Shown in pieces: positions 45,057 through 55,370 of a DNA stretch of 64,000 bases (position 1 is its first letter; each line of letters opens with the position of its first letter). This DNA comes from Henckelia pumila (lineage: Eukaryota > Streptophyta > Magnoliopsida > Lamiales > Gesneriaceae): positions 53,791,905 to 53,855,904 of the forward strand of contig NC_133121.1 in the NCBI RefSeq assembly GCF_033568475.1, in the 5' to 3' direction. The position numbers were made by a program, and so were the translations under genes. The notes under the pieces were generated by a model. That model worked only from the letters and a program-made list of their open reading frames with translations, did not search any database and was not told the origin of the DNA.

Positions 45057-47227
45057 TCATCGGGAATCTGCTAATGCGTGCTTACAAGGGATTTTATCAC
45101 ATTGGAACACACAACAACTACACGAGTAGGTGGAGAAATCAACCACTTCATCCGTATCATCGCCAACTACATGATATTCACAATAATTTAATTGAGTTAC
45201 CTTTAGGCATTGTGACTCATTAAACCTGGTTCGCAAAATCAACTCTATCGATGGAGTTAACTTCGTTCTGCTTGAAGCTAACTCTGCCGATGTGCGGTGT
45301 TTGTTGAACCAAAATGAAATCATTATTTGAAGTGCATTCCATTGCTATGATTGGCAACTCTCTTTCCTCGGACAATCTAGAATTTATCGACTCAGCCCCA
45401 TTAGTTGTCATAATATCATATCGGTTACCTCGACAGAAGCTCTAGACCATTTGTACGGTGATGTGCTTTTCTCGAGATATGCAGCTAGCCACACTCGGAT
45501 ATTGATTTTTCAACTTCTAGTACAACATGTTAAAGTCAGATACTTTGCATGCATAAGAAGTCTTCATGAACAACTCAACCCCTCCACCTTTTTTTACCAC
45601 AATGGGTAGCAATATTTTGTGAAAGGTGCCATATGCAATGTAGATGATGAGAATGCCTAGGCGTACACCGCCGCCACTGCAGTGATAATGGCAGCATGTC
45701 TATCGTATATAATTACCAAATCAGGATCATCTGGAATCAATTCATGCAATTTTTGCAAAAACCAAGTCCATGACATTTCATTCTCCGAGTCAACGACAGC
45801 CCATGCAATGGGGGTATTGATGTAAATCTCCATCTTGGGCTGTTGCAAGAAGTAAAACACCCCTATATTTTGCTTTCAAAAAATTACCATCAATTGCTAT
45901 AACTTTTCGCATTCTACGAAATCCACATATGCATACCCCATAAGCTAAGAACATGTATTTAAATCTTTCACTAGAGTCAATCTCCAAATGAGTTACAGTA
46001 TCTTTGTTCACCTGCTTAACAACAAATAAATAAGCTGCCATGATTATGTAACTCTCTTCCGGATGTCCTCTCAAATGCTTAAGAACTAGTTGCTTGCCCA
46101 TCAAAGCTTTTTAGTAGCTAACACCAAGCCCTTTATTTTGCATCATCGTCATTATAGTTTTTGGTGCGGGGATGCTTTGTTGCCCTTTAAAATTTTTACC
46201 AACACATCTATAACTACAACAGAAGTTGCTTGTCGGTGTCTTCTTCGTCTGTGAGAAAGGTCACAAGTGTGTGTGTTACAATAAATTCGAATTTGAAACT
46301 GAGTTGAATTCTCTTTTTTTGTTGCTCGTACTCTCCAACTGCATTTTTTTGTGATGCATCTCTCTACATAAATTTTCTCTGTCGACCTTTCAACCCACGT
46401 TTCAAATGAAGCATTCAGAGAAATCTTTGTCAATTCTTTCTTAAGTTCAGCTTTACTGCTTAACTCTTGACCAAATGATAAATTCGATCCATCGGTAAAT
46501 GAATATGCACCGACACCATCACTGATTGCAAACAAATTTTGTGTGATCACTTCCACTATATAAGAATGATGATAATCAATATGTGGAACTTTGTGTTCTT
46601 GGTCGATCAAAATCATCATTTTGATTCAAATTTTCATTGGAATTATCTTCTTCAACAATGACTTCTTTCGTTGCCGCAGACAATTCAATACCATCTTGGA
46701 TAAAAGTACAACCAAAATATTCATCACGTATACCCTGATTTAAACCATTCATATCCAAATCAAACTCTTTTCTTCCACTTTCTACATTTTCATCAAAATC
46801 ACATTCTTCTCTTCTAACATCTGCATTTATAACATCCACATCTCCAAATTGCACATGAAAATCATTATTATTTTCTTTATGAACTCCAATATCACAAATC
46901 TTAATGACTTCCACATGCAACACAGGTCTATCTAGTACGTGAATCACCAAATGATAAATATGTTGCCAACGATCGTGAATGACGTATATAGATAGGACAT
47001 GGTTTTCATGTATCTACTACTGGTAAATAACTCAACTTCAATTCAAATTCTAATTTAATTAGATCAAGTATCTCAAATATTTCATTCATAACAATTTCTA
47101 TGGTCAAACTATAATCATCAATCGAAATAGTCGTCCATTCTTTTGATTTGCATACCCATGTATAAGTGTCTTGTTTGTCAATCTTCCACTCCCCGTTAGA
47201 ATTAATCAATATCTGGATGATCGTCAT
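45057..47227 (-). pseudogene. mudrA-like MULE transposase, decayed
   Basis: Read on the minus strand in several frames. An N-terminal segment (ATG at 47227) has WVCKSKEWTTISIDDYSL. An acidic linker (46950-46576) follows, then the MuDR DNA-binding region FGQELSSKAELKKEL with CSWRVRATKKENSTQF and HTCDLSHRRRRHRQATS. The MULE catalytic domain has KVIAIDGNFLKAKYRGVLLL (first Asp), PIAWAVVDSENEMSWTWF, and LVIIYDRHAAI (second Asp). Last is a SWIM zinc finger, YSCSCCVFQCDKIPCKHAL, near 45060-45140. At least three frame changes and a stop near 46110 break it. It is divergent to the Ulp1 gene's 3' end, the usual two-gene layout of a Ulp1-carrying MULE. Confidence 0.85.
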
Positions 47228-47287
47228 TCCTATACAAAATAAGTAATAAACATGTCACAAAATACAGATTGCATACCATATAAATTT

Positions 47288-47740
47288 GGGCGACTGAATA
47301 CATAGTTGGGCGACTCAATGTATTGTATTGGGCGACTGAACAATTAAGGATGAAAATATTTGAAAAATTATGTTTACAATATATACACAAGAATACAAAG
47401 CAGTAAATAAAAAAACATATTTTTGTGATAAAAAATTTAGGCGACTGAATACATAGTTGGGCGAATGAATTTATTGTATTGGGAGACTGAAAAATTAAGG
47501 ACAAAAATATATAAAAAATTATGTTTACAATATGTACACAAGAATACAAAGCAATAAATGAAAAAAAATAAATTTTGCGATAAAAATTTTGGGCGACTGA
47601 ATACATAGTTGGGCGACTGAACTTATAGTGTTAGGGGCGACTGAACAATTGAGGATGAAAATATATGAAAAATTATGTTTACAATATATACACAATAATA
47701 CAGATCAGTAAATCTATAAACAAGTAGATTTTTTGCCAAA
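47288..47740. repeat. 152-bp tandem repeat, three copies, upstream of the transposase
   Basis: Copies start near 47288, 47439 and 47591 with GGGCGACTGAATACATAGTT. Each holds three GGGCGACTGA-like words and a shared ATTATGTTTACAATAT segment. They lie just upstream of the transposase start, so they are in its promoter region or the element's subterminal region. Confidence 0.88.
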
Positions 47741-48484
47741 AATTAAAATCGTACCTAATTTAAAAGCTTTCACATTCTTTTATATTGAGAAAAGTTGCGG
47801 CTTTGTAGTAGAAAAAAATAACTACAATGTGATCTTGATTAATATGGAGGAAGAAAGAAAAAAAAGAGGAGATGAGAAGAAGAGCCGTTGTGAGAAGATG
47901 GAGGAGCCGTTGTTGTGAGAAAGATGGAGGGAAGAGCTTCACGCTTTTGTGCCAATATAATATAATAAAATACAATAGGTTTTTATTTTTATTTATTAAT
48001 TTTGTTTTGAAGAGGTCATTTGACCAAAATAAAATTTTTGTTGGTCTAGTTTTTAAAATAAATATTGAGATTGATCTACTTTTTTAATTGCCCCTTCCTT
48101 ACCTTTGGAGCGAGAAAACATCCATTTGCTTGTGTAATATTTTCGAGGGTATTATAGTAAATGCATATGTCAATCACAAGTTGAGAGAACTTATCACACC
48201 TCTGTGGAGGGTTTACTTTGTCCCACAAATTACAGCTACAGTGCGGCCTTTTCATTAATTTCACGGCCCAAAAGTTAAAACAAAAAACCAACTAAACATT
48301 GGAGAAACGAGGGATTATTACCTTATCCCACGTCTATCCTATATACCAAACACACCCTTACATGAATGTCCTTCTCTTCATTAAATAATAATTGGAACCT
48401 GAACTCGCAGGGGAGATGCATGTTGTACCTCTACTGTTTTTAACTTTGAAGGCTTCTTGAATCGCAGTAGTTGTAGTCAATTCA
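47741..48484. other. Right flank of the MULE and spacer
   Basis: 47930-47860 read on the minus strand is CT-rich (CTTCCCTCCATCTTTC), plausible as the transposase 5' untranslated region. No terminal inverted repeat could be paired with the left side. 48060-48480 holds nothing recognised. Confidence 0.4.
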
Positions 48485-48639
48485 TGTAGTAACCTGTATC
48501 CTGAATTAATGATTAATTGATAAGTAATCAAGTGATCATGCTTAGATTAAATAATATGTGATTAAGGAATTTCCTAAAGGAATTAAGGAGTTGAGAATCG
48601 AACTCAGGACACTCGAAAGTGGCCTGAAGGGTCACTTAG

Positions 48640-48920
48640 GATCGGACGACCCGATAGAAAACGGACCATCCGATGGACAGATCGGATCATCCGTCGGCAG
48701 GATCGGACGCTCCGATCCGGACCGGACAGATGTCCAAGGTGACGTCATCATGATTACGAAAGCAGTGACGTTTAGGAGATGACATCGGACGCTCCGTTGG
48801 TGACGATCGGACACTCCAAACAGTGTCATGGACACGTGGTTGGAAAGGAGAGATCGGAAGCACTAACAGACGGTCCGATGGAGAACGGACGCTCCGATGA
48901 CGGGATCGGACGGTCCGATC
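48640..48920. repeat. Dispersed palindromic motif array GATCGGAC-N-TCCGATC
   Basis: About nine variants of a 16-17 bp near-palindrome occur within 280 bp, the best being GATCGGACGCTCCGATC near 48702 and GATCGGACGGTCCGATC near 48904. They sit directly upstream of the LTR TATA box, in the position of a promoter control region. Confidence 0.85.
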
Positions 48921-48926
48921 TCCGTC

Positions 48927-48934
48927 TATATAAG
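48927..48934 (+). promoter_or_regulatory. TATA box of the LTR at 48485
   Basis: TATATAAG just downstream of the palindrome array, followed by a pyrimidine-rich stretch near 48960-48990 suited to transcription start. Confidence 0.65.
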
Positions 48935-49995
48935 GGGGTGTCGAGGCCCATTTTCAAGTGCACTTTTTCCCCTTTCCCCTCTTCTTCTTGTAGTCTTTTA
49001 GCTTTTTTAGGGGCTATCTAGGCGTCCTATTGGCAAACCGGAAGTGGCTAGGCGCTACGGGGCTAGTAGCGGAGCTGTGCCTTAGTTTTGGAAGAAATCG
49101 CCATCAGGAGGCAGACAACGGACGCAGATATAGCTTTTGCTTCCTAAAACTATTTAGGAGTGTGCAAAAGATTAGTTAAGGCTTTTAGAGCTTAAATAAT
49201 GATGCATGGATATTTGCATTGTAGAGCTGATGATAGGTTTGAAACCTAGAGTGGGACTGCTAGGACTGCCTTTAGTGAGGTACGTGAGTACTAACTGGGA
49301 TGGCCAACATGATATATGATATATGTGTTGCATGAGTATGTGCTATGAGTTTTACCATGTGTTACTGCTTTAGCACATGCATGTTTTTATACATACTAAA
49401 CTGCATCCCGTGAGATATGAGTCATGACAGTTTCCATCGGTGATGAGTTACTCTTTATGGATTCGGTCTGGGGAGGATCAGCCCCTGGTTTTGCTATCAC
49501 TAGGAGCGACCACGATGGTGGAGTAGACGCTATAGTTGATAGGGGAATATACGAGCGACCCCGCGGACTAGCTATCCAGCACAGCGCTTTATATTCAGTG
49601 GCTCCCCTGAGCAGACTGATTTACCCTTGTTTTAAAGTCACTTATGTGCTTCATATATTTTATATATCATTGCTTCCGTATTGAGCGTAGTCACTCACAT
49701 CCAGTGTTTTTTGTATGTCTGGACACCCCATTCGACGGGCCAGGTGGAGGCACAAGTAGTGTGCCCAGTAGCTTGGAGAAGCCATCGACCAGTGAGGACA
49801 ATAGGATTAACTGTAGGTATTATTGTTGTTAAGATTTATTCGATTTGGTTGTATATCGAATTTTTTTAACCGGTTGTATTCTGCCGGTCAGCTTTTATTT
49901 AAGTTTTCCGCTTTTGCAGTGTATTTTTAATTGCATGCTTAATTATGCTCTAACTCTGATTAGGTAGTGGATCTGGGTTGGTTCGCTACATTTAT

Positions 49996-50007
49996 TGGTA
50001 TCAGAGC
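49996..50007 (+). other. Primer-binding site of the decayed element
   Basis: TGGTATCAGAGC, Met-tRNA type, five bases after the LTR end. Confidence 0.85.
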
Positions 50008-51574
50008 GCATGCACAAGACTTTTGGGACATAGTAATGAGACTTTGGGTTATCCTTGTAGAGATGATGAGACCTTTAAAAGTAATGATGATGAGGCGTTT
50101 AGGTTTTCCGAAGACTATCATCATCGACAGGATTTTTAAAGATTTGGCTTATGGGTTTCCAGCAAGTTCGGACAGGAGCGAAGGATTGTGTCCGATTTTT
50201 TGAGATTTCTACTCATGTGGATCCTAGATTTGGATCGAGTACCAGATGTCAGAGGCAGTGGCAGAGGATTGGTTGGGACACACTTGATGTTTGCATCTGT
50301 TCTGTTCGGCCATGATGACACACCTCTGAATATTCTCCACTTGTAGTTGGAGATATCGTTATAGAGATTTTATCTCATCCATCGGGAGTTGCGCATATAT
50401 CAGTGACGCATCCGATTAAGTGATAAAGAATGTCTAGGTTTGAAGCATGAATAAATACGTCTGTCGGAGTATGCTTACATCGATGCTTAGACAGATGAGA
50501 AACTTCATTCTCAAAATCAAGATAAGTGCAATGAACTAATACTGTGTTGTTGTAAACAGTATTTCAGTTGTAATGAATCATCAGACACTAATTGTATCAT
50601 TTCAAGTTTTTGGTTGTACATTTTTTGTATTTTGGATACTGAATTTGTATTACATGGGATTGTAATAAATAAATTGTACATAAACTTGAAACAATGATAC
50701 ATGTATTATTTTGGAGATAAATCCAGCGATTTGTTGGTCAGTTTTTGACTGCAGTAATTTTGTTAAGGTTTAGCATGGTTTTAGTTGATTGGTTCTAGGT
50801 GTTTTCCTAGGATGGCCTAGTTAGTCGGTGGACTAAGTTAGTGTCAGCGATGAAGTGATTTATCAGAAAAATGGGTATTGTTCTAGGTTTTTTTCCTTAG
50901 AACAGTAAAAAGTTTGACTTTCTTAGGTTATGACCTTGTGATGATGGGTTTTCATCAGAAACCAGGTCAAGTATATACCAAGAGTTGTGAGATATTACCA
51001 GGAGGCGACGTGAGGAGGCGCGACCTTATGCCGATGTACCTGGAAGCCCTTGCGCTTCAGGAAGTGGCGGTGGGAAGGATACTCATTCTAGGGATTTGGT
51101 AACAGTCACAACTAGGTATGACCTTGGTATAGATAGATATCGGGTTTGGTATCAGTGGTTTAGTTATCGTCTGACCTTGTCAGAGATATTGGTTTGTGTT
51201 TTTCTGCTGTCAGAACCAGTCTTGGAGGGATTTCCTTGACAAGTGAGTGCTCTGAGTAGATAGGTTTGACCTATGAGATATTTCTTGATGAGTGGACCTA
51301 GTAGGTAGTCGGATTTATATCAGTGATGGCGCGGAGTGTCTTCTGATTTCTTCCGAGACTAAGCATAGGATTTTTCCATGGGATGATCTAGGTTGATAGA
51401 TCGAGGGAAATTCCTTGGGTTTTATTTCTCCTTGGTGATTCGCTGTGAGTGAACAAGGTAGCGGTTAGTAGTTCTAAAATGGCGCAAGATGAGTGCCAGT
51501 GACTACTATTAGCTATTGCCTGATGCTGTCAGGGATAGGTGTGATGCGATCATGGATAGCTCGCATGTTGATCA
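50008..51574 (+). other. Decayed interior of the element starting at 48485
   Basis: No gag or pol domain can be read in any frame. An imperfect inverted repeat built on TTTCAAGTTTTTGGTTGTACA and TTGTACATAAACTTGAAA lies at about 50594-50695. The rest is unassigned. Confidence 0.45.
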
Positions 51575-51757
51575 CGTGGCTAAGGATCCGTTGGAGATGC
51601 CAAGAGGATCAATTACGAGAGGTCGAGCTAAGAGATTCAAAGATGCGCTTCAATCGTTGATGATGAATTGTCAAGAAGGCATTGGAATGCTTTAAGATCA
51701 CTTTGAGGGATGTTACAATATTATTGAAGTCCAAAGACGTCAAGAAAGTGGAGAAAA
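51575..51757 (+). pseudogene. Pol C-terminal tail and purine tract of a gypsy element
   Basis: The plus strand reads a short tail with GSITRGRAKRFKDALQSLM, the usual end of pol in chromovirus-like gypsy elements, then a stop at about 51692. The purine-rich tract CAAGAAAGTGGAGAAAA (51741-51757) sits where a 3' LTR would begin. What follows, however, is an LTR with a primer site and gag, i.e. the start of an element. Confidence 0.5.
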
Positions 51758-52461
51758 TGTCAAAGAAAACACAAAAATAAGTGACATAGTCCGTGAAGCA
51801 TGCGCGCCCGCGCGTCCTTGCAATTTTGAAGATTTCCAGATAGAACCTTGTGCGCGCCCGCGCCTGTTCCGAGTGTTTTCAAGATTTCCAGACAGAACCT
51901 TATGCGCGCCCGCGCCTGCACTCTCTTTCACACAGTTTGGCATTTTGTATGTGTGCGAGACTTTTTGATATTTTTGGCATTATTTTCCTATTTTGAGTCT
52001 TTTATTCCTACTAGAAAACTTTTAGGAGATATTATTATATCTTTAGATATATTTTGAGATATCTTTTATTATTTTTGTAGTTGTATTATAAATACAACAA
52101 ACATTCATTATTGAATACAATTAAGATTTCAGATTTTTTTACACAAAATTCTCTTTAGAATTTTTATTGAAGCTTTGTGCTTTGTTCAAACATCAAACTT
52201 ATCAAAGTTCATACTTTGTGGCGTTTGTCGATTGATTATCCTCGTGGGTTGTCAGAAACAGGTTTTCTGAAGGTCCCGTTGTGATCAATTGTTTTTCTTC
52301 GTGATTGTTTGTTGCTAGTTTCAAGTAAACTAGAGGTGAATAATCCAAAACCTTTACTTGTTTTCAAGATTGGGCAATTTCTTGATTTCTTTTGTTATTG
52401 GATTGAGGGTACAATTTTAATATAGTCGTGTTTGCCTTCCATACATTAAGAATTCATATCA
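51758..52461 (+). repeat. LTR of a chromovirus-like gypsy element
   Basis: Start taken at TGTCAAAG after the purine tract, end at CATATCA, two bases before the primer site. About 704 bp. It contains three direct repeats of about 53 bp carrying TGCGCGCCCGCGC (51798-51925) and a pyrimidine-rich 3' half. The start is inferred and could be off. Confidence 0.6.
51798..51925 (+). repeat. 53-bp direct repeats with GCGCGCCCGCGC core
   Basis: Three copies of a TGCGCGCCCGCGC core; the first two are each followed by GATTTCCAGA and AGAACCTT. They form a GC island in AT-rich LTR sequence. Confidence 0.85.
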
Positions 52462-52463
52462 TT

Positions 52464-52480
52464 TGGTATCAAAGTCAAGG
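52464..52480 (+). other. Primer-binding site of the chromovirus-like element
   Basis: TGGTATCAAAGTCAAGG, a Met-tRNA-type site with AA in place of GA. The leader from 52481 to 53041 is A- and T-rich with A-runs and no gene. Confidence 0.8.
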
Positions 52481-53041
52481 TTTTGAATCAAGTAAGTATC
52501 TTATCTTCATATCTTTTCGTTCATCATGTTCTTCGTGTTCTTCGTTCTTCATCTTTCATTCTTCATTCTTCATCTGAGTCTATTCTATTTCAAATTTCTA
52601 AGTCATTTCTGTGTCAATCTTGTCTCCCAAGTTTTCGTGGCTTGTGCTACAAGTTATCTCGAAAAAAGTCAAAAAAAAAATAGTGGAAAAATCGTAAAAA
52701 AAAAACACACAAATCGTGAAGGACCGAAAAAAAAGCTTCAAAAAAAATTATATTGAAGAATCAAGATAACTTGTGGTCAATTACTTTGCTCTTTTTCATC
52801 CTTGGGTGCAAGTCAAAAATTCAATTCCATAATTTTCTTCTTCTTGTTTTTGTCAATCTTTGAGAGTCAATCTTCAAGTGTTTACAAGTTGTGAACTTGA
52901 GAGTTTGATTCACTTCTACACAAGGCAAAAAGCCTTTTACACAAATTTCGAGTGAAAAAAAGTGGCTGAGTGAATTCCTTTGGAGTGACTTGTGAGATTT
53001 TGGATGAGGAATTTTATTACTAACGTTTTCTTGCAGGTACA

Positions 53042-53884
53042 ATGAGTTCTTCTAGCCAAAATTTTTTTCAAGGTCAAATGGATGAATTGACCAAGATGAT
53101 GATGGCGGCTTTGGGACCAATACATGAGAAGTTGGATAAGCTTGAAGTTAGTGGGGGTGGTAGTAAAAGTAAAAATAAAATATTTGAAGAAGAGGATGAC
53201 GGTGGTGAGGGTGAAGAAAGTTTGGGTGAAAATTGGGGTAGAAATAGAAGGGGAGCGGTGAGAGGAAGATACATTGAAGGGGGTCGAGAGGATGGAAATA
53301 TAAGTGGGATTAAGATGAAGATTACTTCATTCCATGGGAAATCTGATCCGGAGGCTTATTTGGAGTGGGAGATGAGAGTGGAGTCGATGTTTGATTGTCA
53401 CAACTACAGTGACTCAAAAAAAATAAAATTGGTGGTTGTTGAGTTTGAGGATTATGCTCTTATTTGGTGGGATCAATTCGTTATTTCTAGGAGGAGGAAT
53501 CGAGAGCGTCCTATTGAGACATGGGATGAGATGAAGAAAGTTTTGCGGAAAATATTTGTGCCGAATTACTACTATCGTGACATGTTTAGGAGGCTACAGA
53601 ATTTGAAGCAAGGTCCAAAGAGTGTAGAGAATTATTTCAATGAGTTGGAGGTTACTATGATCCGGGCTAATATTGAAGAGGATCGTGAAACAACTATGGC
53701 TCATTTCTTATGTGGTTTGAATAGGGAGATTCAAGACCAAGTGGAGCTTAGACATTGCATGGATCTTGAGGAGATGGTGCAAATTGCCATGAAAGTGGAA
53801 CATCAACTCAAAAGAAGAGGCATGGGTCGAAACTCTACTGTTGGAGGTTCTTCTACTCCTTGGCATCCAAACGTTGGCAAATGA
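53042..53884 (+). pseudogene. Gag of the chromovirus-like gypsy element
   Basis: ATG at 53042. An acidic Gly-rich N-terminus (EEEDDGGEGEES) is followed by the gag domain: KITSFHGKSDPEAYLEWEMR, WWDQFVISRRRNRERP, MKKVLRKIFVPNYYYRDMFR and QGPKSVENYFNELEVTMIRA. The frame ends at 53884. The zinc knuckle follows in another frame (about 53985-54045) and reads YFRFQGVGHISSQC, so two of its three Cys are lost. Confidence 0.9.
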
Positions 53885-53947
53885 GAGGATGTCAAGCCAG
53901 TGTCCTAACCAAAAATTGACACTAAGCAAGAAACACCAAAGCAAGGA

Positions 53948-55370
53948 GTGCAAGGTAAATCTGAAACTCATATTAATCGTTCTAGAGATATCAAATACTT
54001 TAGATTTCAAGGTGTTGGTCATATTTCTAGTCAGTGTCCAAATAAAAAAATTATGATTATAAATGCTTGTGGTGAGTTTGAGTCGGAGAGTGAGGAGGAG
54101 AATTATGATGGTATTCCTGCGTTGGAGGATCCCGGTGATGAGGGATATGACGTGGTGGTTGGAGAGTTGTTGGTGACTAGGAGAGTGTTGAATGTGCAAA
54201 AAAAGGAGGAGGAAGAAAATCAAAGGGAAAATTTGTTTCATACTAGATGCTTTGTGAAAAACAAAGTGTGTAGTGTTATCATTGACGGGGGTGGTTGTAC
54301 TAATGTGATGAGTAGTGAGCTTGTTGAAAAGTTGAGTTTGCCTACTTTAAAGCATTCTCAACCATATAGATTGCAGTGGTTTAATGATAGTTCGAAGGTG
54401 AGGGTGACTAGGCAAGTTGTGGTACCTTTTTCCATTGGTAAGTACGAGGATGAAGTGTTGTGTGATGTCGTTCCTATGCAAGCTTGTCATATCTTGTTGG
54501 GTAGGCCATGACAATTTGATAGAAAGGTGATACATAACGGTTTTAAAAATCGTTATTCTTTTACTATGAAAAAAGAGTCTGTTGTATTGTTACCTCTGAC
54601 TCCAAAGCAAGTATTGGAGGATCATTTGAAAAAGAAAAAGAGAGAAGAGGCCGAAAAAAAGAGTGAACAAAAAAGTGAGGTGGCCTTAGAAAAAAAGAAT
54701 GAAAGAAAAAAAGATGAGAAAAAAATTGAGAGAAAAGAGGCCGATAAAAAAAAAAAAATGGCCCAAAAGAGTGAGTTGCGAGAGATGTTACATGTGCATA
54801 CTTCACTTGTGTTGATTTTCTATAAGGAGATTCTCCTTAACACAAGTGATATAGCCGGAAATCTTCCGAGCAGTGTTGTTTCTCTCTTGCAGGAATTTGA
54901 AGAATTATTTCCGAAGGATCTACCTCAAGGATTACCACCTTTGAGGGAAATTGAGCATCAAATTGATCTTGTGCCCGGAATTGCATTGCCGAATCGTCCA
55001 GCTTATAGGATTAACCCGGAGGAAACAAAAGAGCTACAAAGGCATGTAAGTGAACTTCTCGATAAGGGATTTGTGCGTGAGTCTATGTCTCCTTGTGCTG
55101 TCTCCTTTTGTTGGTTCCTAAAAAATACGGTTCATGGAGAATGTGTGTTGATTGTAGAGCCATTAACAATATTACCATCAAGTATAGGTATCGTATTCCT
55201 AGACTAGATGATATGTTGGATGAATTTTATGGTTCTAGCATCTTTAGTAAAATTGATTTTAAAAGTGGTTACCATCAAATTCGGATGAGAGAAGGTGATG
55301 AATGAAAAACTGCTTTCAAAATTAAGTATGGGTTGTATGAGTGGTTGGTTATGCCATTTGGGTTAACTAA
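53948..55370 (+). pseudogene. Protease and partial reverse transcriptase of the chromovirus-like pol
   Basis: The protease has VIIDGGGCTNVMSSELVEKL (an Asp-Gly-Gly active site common in some chromovirus lineages) and ACHILLGRP; a TGA follows at about 54509. A Lys/Glu-rich linker leads to the reverse transcriptase: LPPLREIEHQIDLVPG, INPEETKELQRHV and, one frame over, [19 protein letters not shown] and [19 protein letters not shown] at about 55303 precedes KTAFKIKYGLYEWLVMPFG. The coding sequence is then cut at 55370 by the next LTR, so the YVDD box, RNase H and integrase are not in the window. Confidence 0.9.

Larger units (their letters stand above)
48485..49990 (+). repeat. 5' LTR of a decayed gypsy-type element
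   Basis: Starts TGTAGTAACC after ATTCA and ends GTTCGCTACA, followed five bases later by a Met-tRNA primer site (TGGTATCAGAGC, 49996-50007). A TATA box and a hairpin-rich upstream segment lie inside. No matching second LTR is in the window, so the end at 49990 rests on the primer site and the TG/CA ends. Confidence 0.75.

Noticed and set aside
33860..48070. Terminal inverted repeats of the large MULE
   Set aside because: I compared both outer regions by eye; similar AT-rich words occur (GTCTAATTTGACCAA and GGTCTAG) but no extended inverted match, so no ends are claimed.
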